Below, one piece after another: positions 5,835-8,914 of a DNA stretch of 8,914 nucleotides. A program made the position numbers and the translations under genes. The notes under the pieces were generated by a model. It did not search any database. It saw only the letters and a program-made list of their open reading frames with translations, and was not told the DNA's origin. Every line of letters starts with the position of its first letter. Within the stretch, counting starts at the first letter, position 1. Source of the DNA: CAYLJV01 sp964554215 (GTDB lineage: Archaea > Hadarchaeota > Hadarchaeia > Hadarchaeales > JAGGTB01); assembly GCA_964554215.1 (NCBI GenBank), contig CAZKND010000052.1, positions 1 through 8,914 on the forward strand, in the 5' to 3' direction.

Positions 5835-6716
5835 ATGTTTGATAATAAGGAAAAAATTGTGGAAAAAGTAGATTCTTTGCCGGAAGGCAGTGAGTCTCCA
5901 TCCGGAAAATACTGGTGTGTCACTTGCAAAAAGATGTTCGAACTGGACGAACCGGTCTGTCCTTACATGCCTAAAGTCTGTTTGAATTCTCCGATCGCTA
6001 TCGAGAACATTTCGCCGGAATCGACAGAGGCTTTGGAAAAGTTCGGCCTGTTCTACCCTAAGATACCTCAAGAGCTCGCCGCGAAACTGATAGGGGAAGA
6101 TGTCGAAGACGTGGCGGATAAGTGGGTCGAAGAGTATCTCGATTTCATAGAGGAATGGAATATCGATTACGAGGACCAGCCTCTTCAAACTTTGAAGAGC
6201 TTTGTCATCATCGCGAGCGGTTGTGAAACCTCTCAAAGGATAGATGAAGAGAAGGCCAGATTCATCATCACCGACCCTGAAAAGAACTGGGAAGTAGAGA
6301 AACTGATGGACCTGATGAGTGCATCGGTCCCGAAACTGGCTGAAAGATTGGGCATTTCTAAAGAGATCGAACTCGATTCGGTATCTATCTTGGGGGACCA
6401 GCCTATGGGGAAATACTACTGCCCGATGTGTCAGAAATTTTTCGAGTTCTCCATTCAGAGGGACGACATCACTTGCCCGCTCATGGCTCAGAAATGCATG
6501 GCGACACCGACTAACATAGATAAGATGGATTACTCTATCGACGACCTTATCAAGGTCTACCAGGTGACCCCTAAGATACACAAGAGGTTCATCTCGCTGA
6601 TCGACGGGAAAGAGGACGGAGCTTCAGTCCTGAAGGAGATACTCGTAGAAGATTGGGACTTCGAGGTCGACGACGAGTCCTTGAAAGAATTGGGCGAACT
6701 GTTGGGTATAGAATAG
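5835..6716 (+). CDS. Unrecognised protein with two copies of a four-cysteine (zinc-ribbon-like) domain
   Basis: I cannot name this 293-residue acidic protein. It contains an internal duplication. Copy 1 (about 24-128) starts GKYWCVTCKKMFEL and has C28, C31, C42, C49. Copy 2 (about 192-293) starts GKYYCPMCQKFFEF and has C196, C199, C214, C221. Each copy reads CxxC, then 10 or 14 residues, then C-P-x-M-x-x-x-C and a nearby P. Each is followed by a helical tail with a shared PKI motif (75-77 and 246-248) and a W-[ND]-[IF]-x-[YV] motif (108-112 and 274-278). A 55-60-residue linker joins them. No signal peptide or membrane segment is seen. The cysteines suggest one metal, probably zinc, per copy; that is inference. 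The ATG has no Shine-Dalgarno, and an in-frame TAA lies at 5817-5819. The gene is monocistronic and converges on rnpB. The long antisense frame opposite is a shadow. Confidence 0.85.
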   Translation: MFDNKEKIVEKVDSLPEGSESPSGKYWCVTCKKMFELDEPVCPYMPKVCLNSPIAIENISPESTEALEKFGLFYPKIPQELAAKLIGEDVEDVADKWVEEYLDFIEEWNIDYEDQPLQTLKSFVIIASGCETSQRIDEEKARFIITDPEKNWEVEKLMDLMSASVPKLAERLGISKEIELDSVSILGDQPMGKYYCPMCQKFFEFSIQRDDITCPLMAQKCMATPTNIDKMDYSIDDLIKVYQVTPKIHKRFISLIDGKEDGASVLKEILVEDWDFEVDDESLKELGELLGIE

Positions 6717-6774
6717 AAACCTTTAGTGAATTCTTACCGGTATAGAAAATTTTCTTAAAGTAGCTACAAGGTTG

Positions 6775-6780
6775 AAAAAA
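6775..6780 (-). terminator. Oligo-T terminator of the RNase P RNA gene
   Basis: On the minus strand six T follow directly after the 3' strand of helix P1, a stable GC-rich stem plus T-run that would stop archaeal RNA polymerase. The convergent gene ends at 6716, where the short palindrome GAAAATTTTC (6745-6754) is the only other symmetric feature before rnpB. Confidence 0.55.
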
Positions 6781-6781
6781 T

Positions 6782-7080
6782 GCCGGCGTGCCGGCCGTAA
6801 CCCTTCTTCTGTTCTTGACGGCATTTAGCTGAGCAGGTTACCACCCGCCTTGGACAGGGTACTCATCGGCGGTTTTTTACCCTTGCATCCCGCAGATTGG
6901 CCGTTCCATCCCTACCAGTCCGACCTCATCCTTTCGGAATCCTCGCGTGAAGACTGACGGGTCTCGTTTCTGTTCCAGGGTCCGGTCTTTCAACCGGGGT
7001 CCTTTCGACCCTACGGCCCCTGTCAGATGGAAGGTGTTTCCTCAGGAGAGCCCCGAGGGCCGTCCACCGGCTCACCGGCG
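6782..7080 (-). ncRNA. rnpB: RNase P RNA, archaeal type A-like, with variant P4
   Basis: This is the catalytic RNA that removes 5' leaders from pre-tRNAs. Read on the minus strand, the ends pair as P1: GCCGGUGAGCCGGU from 7079 pairs with the 3' end at 6782, about 13 pairs with one A-A mismatch. P2 is GACGGC (7064-7059) with GCCGUC (6822-6817). P3 is CCUCGGGG-CUC-UCCUGAGG. The CR-I region GAGGAAACACC (7043-7033) and CR-V ACAGAAGAAGGGUUA (6812-6798) form P4, AACACCUUC with GAAGGGUU. ACAGAAACGAGACC (6973-6960) and GAUGCAAGG (6899-6891) match CR-II and CR-III. The roughly 298-base length is normal for archaea. P4 departs from the near-universal GAGGAAAGUCC...GGCUUA: G68-C358 is C-G and bulged U69 is A (E. 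coli numbering). Ends are placed from P1 and may be off by a few bases. Confidence 0.9.
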
Positions 7081-7101
7081 TTTGAAACTTGTGGAGATGT
7101 A

Positions 7102-7148
7102 GGTTTTTAGAGGTTTCGAGAATCGTGTTTATTGTTCGTTTTATAAGG
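7102..7148 (-). promoter_or_regulatory. Promoter region of rnpB, two TATA candidates
   Basis: On the minus strand, TCTAAAAACC (7103-7112) predicts a start near 7081, exactly at the 5' end of P1. A stronger-looking box, CCTTATAAAA (7139-7148), would start near 7117 and leave a leader of about 35 bases to be trimmed. The first fits the RNA end better and the second fits the TATA consensus better. Confidence 0.4.
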
Positions 7149-7178
7149 GCATTTTAGCCTGTAGGTGGTTGAACTCAG

Positions 7179-7192
7179 AAAAATTATAATTT
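7179..7192 (+). promoter_or_regulatory. TATA-like palindrome at the edge of the assembly gap
   Basis: AAATTATAATTT is a symmetric AT-rich box that could serve the plus-strand gene whose 3' end emerges after the gap. The start of transcription would then lie near 7211, inside the N run. Weak evidence, based on composition and position only. Confidence 0.3.
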
Positions 7193-7199
7193 CTTAAAA

Positions 7200-7299
7200 N
7201 NNNNNNNNNNNNNNNNNNNNNNNNNNNNNNNNNNNNNNNNNNNNNNNNNNNNNNNNNNNNNNNNNNNNNNNNNNNNNNNNNNNNNNNNNNNNNNNNNNN
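7200..7299. other. Assembly gap, 100 N
   Basis: Exactly 100 N is the customary placeholder for a scaffold gap of unknown length. The true distance between rnpB and the following gene is therefore not known, and the start of that gene is missing. Any reading frame drawn across the gap is meaningless. Confidence 0.97.
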
Positions 7300-7442
7300 T
7301 GTACTTGGGAAGTGAAAAGGATATGGAAGACGCACTTCATCTTTACAAGCTCTTTGAAGGAGATTTGGATGGAGATAAGCTCGAAAACTATGCTGAAAAA
7401 CTGAAAGTAGGTGGTAGATTAAATGAACTTAAAGAATCTTGA
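7300..7442 (+). CDS. C-terminal end of an unknown protein, 5' part lost in the gap
   Basis: The frame with codons beginning at 7302 runs open from the gap for 46 residues, YLGSEKDMEDALHLYKLFEG through the end at LKES, and stops at TGA 7440-7442. It is charged and predicted helical. The look of GSEKDMEDALHLYKLF resembles the C-terminal helices of small archaeal nucleotidyltransferase-type or PIN-like toxins, where a KDxxDA pattern is common, but this is recollection and not a motif assignment. The gene overlaps the following 50-codon gene by 20 bases, and the SD-like AGGTGG (7409-7414) for that gene lies inside this one. The two are probably translated together. Without the missing 5' part no function can be given. 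Confidence 0.7.
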
Positions 7443-7575
7443 GGAAAAAAAGGAGAAAAACAAGGAGCAGAGGAGAGAATTCGTTAAGTTTTGGGCTGAG
7501 TACGTCAAAAATCATCCTGATGAGGAATGGTCGAAGCAACAGAATCTGATAATAAATTCTCTAATCTCTGAATGA
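7423..7575 (+). CDS. Small unknown protein (50 residues), overlapping partner of the truncated gene
   Basis: ATG 7423 has AGGTGG 8 bases upstream and overlaps the end of the preceding frame by 20 bases. The first 20 residues are strongly charged (MNLKNLEEKKEKNKEQRREF). The second half, FVKFWAEYVKNHPDEEWSKQ followed by QNLIINSLISE, has a conserved look, with aromatic residues at W24, Y27 and W36 and a QxxLIxS ending. I believe similar short archaeal hypothetical proteins exist, but I cannot name a family. The small size, high charge and overlap with an upstream gene are what an antitoxin or small partner subunit would show. No helix-turn-helix or ribbon-helix-helix signature is evident. A T-rich tract follows. 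Confidence 0.7.
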   Translation: MNLKNLEEKKEKNKEQRREFVKFWAEYVKNHPDEEWSKQQNLIINSLISE

Positions 7576-7580
7576 TTTCT

Positions 7581-7593
7581 GTTTTTTGTTTTT
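7581..7593 (+). terminator. T-rich terminator after the small overlapping gene
   Basis: GTTTTTTGTTTTT begins 5 bases after the stop of the small gene. T-runs of this length are typical archaeal termination signals. It lies in the 42-base space between two convergent genes. Confidence 0.5.
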
Positions 7594-7617
7594 ACGTAGC
7601 AAAGCTCGAATTGTAGA

Positions 7618-8451
7618 TCATGAAGATAGTGACAGATAGGTTGAGAAGAATCCCAAGGCTAATCCGGCGTAGTGTGAGAGTATGTTTGTACCTCTTACCT
7701 GTTTGGGGAACAGTAGAGAAACTGAAAGGAGGAACAGTATGATGCTGAATAGGAAAAGTTCGAAGTATCCTTTCTTCCCACTGGCTTCTTTCAAGGACTG
7801 CCCCTCGGTGAAGTACGCCGACATCGCTAGGAAGACCGCGATCAGGACGAGAATCAGGATGAATTCTTTGGAGGAGATCCCTGCGTATAGAAATGCCACT
7901 ATCCCAGATCCGTAGAGGAACAGTGTGAGCGGTTTCCATCCCACGTTTCTGAAAGTTTTCAAAATCCTGTTCTCCGTATGTTTTGTCCTTATCCCGAGAC
8001 TTTCCTTCGAATATTGGAATGTTGCCACTCCTAGATATCCAAGGAACGCGGCATTTATCCCGGAAAATCCTCTAGAGGTTTTCGCTCCTATCAAGTTGGT
8101 GTTCATTCCGGAAAGTAGGAACGGAAACAGGAAAACAAAGATTAGAAACATGTAACGGAACTGTTTTTTGTACCCGCTCAGAGCACACATCAAGTAGAGA
8201 GGAATTATCGTAATCACATAAAATAGCAAGTTATTGAAGAAGTGGTCGAAACCGGAGTGCACAAAGACTGTGGTGAAAAATTTGGAGATGTTAGGATTTT
8301 GAAGGTTCAGAACCATTGATTCTTGAAAGCTTTGAGGCGAGAAAAAGATTAGGGATAGGACAATAGGGATTGAGAGTAGGAGTAATAAATCCTTTATCTC
8401 TATACTCTTCTTGAGTTCTTTCAAAATCTTGGAAGTGTTTTCTTCTTGCAA
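7618..8451 (-). CDS. Rhomboid-family intramembrane serine protease with extra membrane segments
   Basis: This is a membrane protease that cuts transmembrane substrates with a Ser-His dyad. The nucleophile is S130 in GFSG (128-131), preceding GINAAFLGYLG. The general-base histidine is H260 in SHYAGLALGF. The H-x4-H-x3-N segment HSGFDHFFNN (65-74) supplies the oxyanion-side histidine and asparagine of the second segment. Hydrophobic segments are at about 21-38, 72-90, 100-116, 129-146, 174-192, 196-214, 229-248 and 258-276. Ser to His spans 130 residues against about 53 in E. coli GlpG, because three segments rather than one seem to lie between them. The start is TTG 8451-8449: a GGGGA tract lies about 6 bases upstream, an in-frame TAA is 5 codons upstream, and the next Met is residue 46. 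It is divergent from the thiamine-binding protein. Its substrate is unknown. Confidence 0.88.
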   Translation of the reverse strand: MQEENTSKILKELKKSIEIKDLLLLLSIPIVLSLIFFSPQSFQESMVLNLQNPNISKFFTTVFVHSGFDHFFNNLLFYVITIIPLYLMCALSGYKKQFRYMFLIFVFLFPFLLSGMNTNLIGAKTSRGFSGINAAFLGYLGVATFQYSKESLGIRTKHTENRILKTFRNVGWKPLTLFLYGSGIVAFLYAGISSKEFILILVLIAVFLAMSAYFTEGQSLKEASGKKGYFELFLFSIILFLLSVSLLFPKQVRGTNILSHYAGLALGFFSTYLSLSS

Positions 8452-8475
8452 ACTGAATCCCCGTTAGAACTTTTT

Positions 8476-8489
8476 TTATCCTTAAATGG
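8476..8489 (-). promoter_or_regulatory. Probable TATA box of the rhomboid gene
   Basis: On the minus strand this reads CCATTTAAGGATAA. With the usual spacing, transcription would begin near 8458, just before the GGGGA Shine-Dalgarno region and the TTG start at 8451. The call rests on composition and spacing alone. Confidence 0.35.
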
Positions 8490-8540
8490 CTTTTTGAATG
8501 GCTTGATTTTAATTTTTGGAAAGTTCGGTTGTGATTTGGT

Positions 8541-8550
8541 ATCTTTAAGT
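8541..8550 (+). promoter_or_regulatory. Probable TATA box of the thiamine-binding protein gene
   Basis: TATCTTTAAG predicts transcription from about 8573, leaving a leader of about 38 bases that contains the Shine-Dalgarno GGTGA (8603-8607). The 160-base divergent region 8452-8611 shows no recognisable riboswitch, and a thiamine (TPP) riboswitch is not apparent. Confidence 0.35.
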
Positions 8551-8611
8551 AGAACTACCTTAATTCGATAGATAGAAAAAGTTTGAAAAGAGATTTATTC
8601 TTGGTGATAGT

Positions 8612-8914
8612 TTGGCTGTTGTCGAGATAACTATAGTTCCTGTTGGGACTGAAGGACCTTCTCTCAGCGATTATGTCGCAGAAGCTTTGGAAGTACTGGA
8701 AGATGAGGGTGTAAAGTACGAACTGACTTCCACAGGTACTATTCTTGAGGGCGACCTGGACGAGGTTTTAGAGGTTGCTAAGAAGATGCATGAGAGCGTG
8801 TTCGATGAAGAAATTTCTCGCGTGGTGACTTCTATCAGGATCGATGACAGGAAGGACAAAAATTTGGAGATCGAAGGTAAGAAAAGATCTGTGGAAGAAA
8901 AGCTTGAGAAGTGA
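8612..8914 (+). CDS. MTH1187-family (DUF77/UPF0045) thiamine-binding protein
   Basis: This is a 100-residue cytoplasmic protein of the YkoF-like/MTH1187 fold, whose members bind thiamine or related compounds; the exact physiological role is unsettled. The conserved pieces are all present: EITIVPVGTEGPSLSDYVA (5-23), Y-x-LTSTGTILEG (36-47), and RVVTSIRIDDRKDK (70-83). Length is the family norm, and the charged tail EGKKRSVEEKLEK ends at TGA on the last base of the window. Most relatives, as I recall, read LTPMGT where this one has LTSTGT. The start is TTG: GGTGA (8603-8607) lies 4 bases upstream, and the family N-terminus aligns there, with no ATG suitably placed. It is divergent from the rhomboid gene. 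No thiamine biosynthesis or transport gene is visible in the window. Confidence 0.93.
   Translation: MAVVEITIVPVGTEGPSLSDYVAEALEVLEDEGVKYELTSTGTILEGDLDEVLEVAKKMHESVFDEEISRVVTSIRIDDRKDKNLEIEGKKRSVEEKLEK

Noticed and set aside
5691..6581. Minus-strand open frame of 296 codons opposite the Cys4 protein
   Set aside because: The plus strand has eight patterned cysteines and an internal repeat. The antisense product is a Phe/Arg/Asp-rich shadow without a family-like motif.
6782..7080. Signal recognition particle RNA or rRNA fragment as the identity of the GC-rich structured block
   Set aside because: The paired ends, CR-I and CR-V forming P4, and the CR-II and CR-III matches identify RNase P RNA. 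No SRP Alu or S-domain tetraloop pattern was found.
7141..7335. Minus-strand frame crossing the N run
   Set aside because: It depends on reading through 100 N and has no real sequence support.
7592..8155. Frames opposite and out of register with the rhomboid gene (7592-7939 minus, 7682-7915 plus, 7925-8155 plus)
   Set aside because: The rhomboid frame carries catalytic motifs and membrane segments. The others are shadows.
8452..8611. TPP riboswitch upstream of the thiamine-binding protein
   Set aside because: The region is AT-rich and I could not find the CUGAGA and related conserved elements of a thiamine riboswitch.

Overview
The window looks archaeal. Supporting signs are a 48-codon ribosomal protein eL40 gene, an archaeal-style RNase P RNA, an MTH1187-type thiamine-binding protein, TATA-like boxes placed for archaeal transcription, Shine-Dalgarno sites of the GGTGA/GGAGG kind, and one apparently leaderless gene. 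The gene content is most like a euryarchaeon. I cannot place it more precisely by eye. A run of exactly 100 N (7200-7299) marks it as a draft scaffold.

Layout: 1-1160 (-) is a class III PLP aminotransferase cut at its C-terminus by the window edge. A 282-base divergent intergenic region (1161-1442) carries promoters for both sides and a conspicuous pair of palindromes around the TATA box of the next operon. 1443-3844 (+) is a three-gene export cassette: DrrA-type ABC ATPase, ABC-2 permease and MarR-family regulator. 3978-5648 (+) holds nnr, the bifunctional NAD(P)H-hydrate repair enzyme, followed at once by rpl40e. 5835-6716 (+) encodes an unrecognised protein built from two copies of a four-cysteine module. 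It converges on the RNase P RNA gene, which lies on the minus strand at about 6782-7080. After the assembly gap, 7300-7442 (+) is the 3' end of an unknown gene that overlaps a 50-codon gene (7423-7575), in a layout resembling a toxin-antitoxin pair. 7618-8451 (-) is a rhomboid-type membrane protease with extra membrane segments, divergent from 8612-8914 (+), the thiamine-binding protein.

How the parts work together: the ABC ATPase, permease and MarR protein form a self-contained drug or lipophile export unit. The palindromes at its promoter are the probable MarR operator, so the operon is likely autoregulated. nnr and rpl40e appear translationally coupled. The other genes are housekeeping or stand-alone.

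No large undescribed multi-gene system is evident. The points most worth a second look are the RNase P RNA with a non-consensus P4 helix, the duplicated Cys4 protein, the expanded rhomboid, the nested operator/TATA palindrome, and the gene pair cut by the gap.
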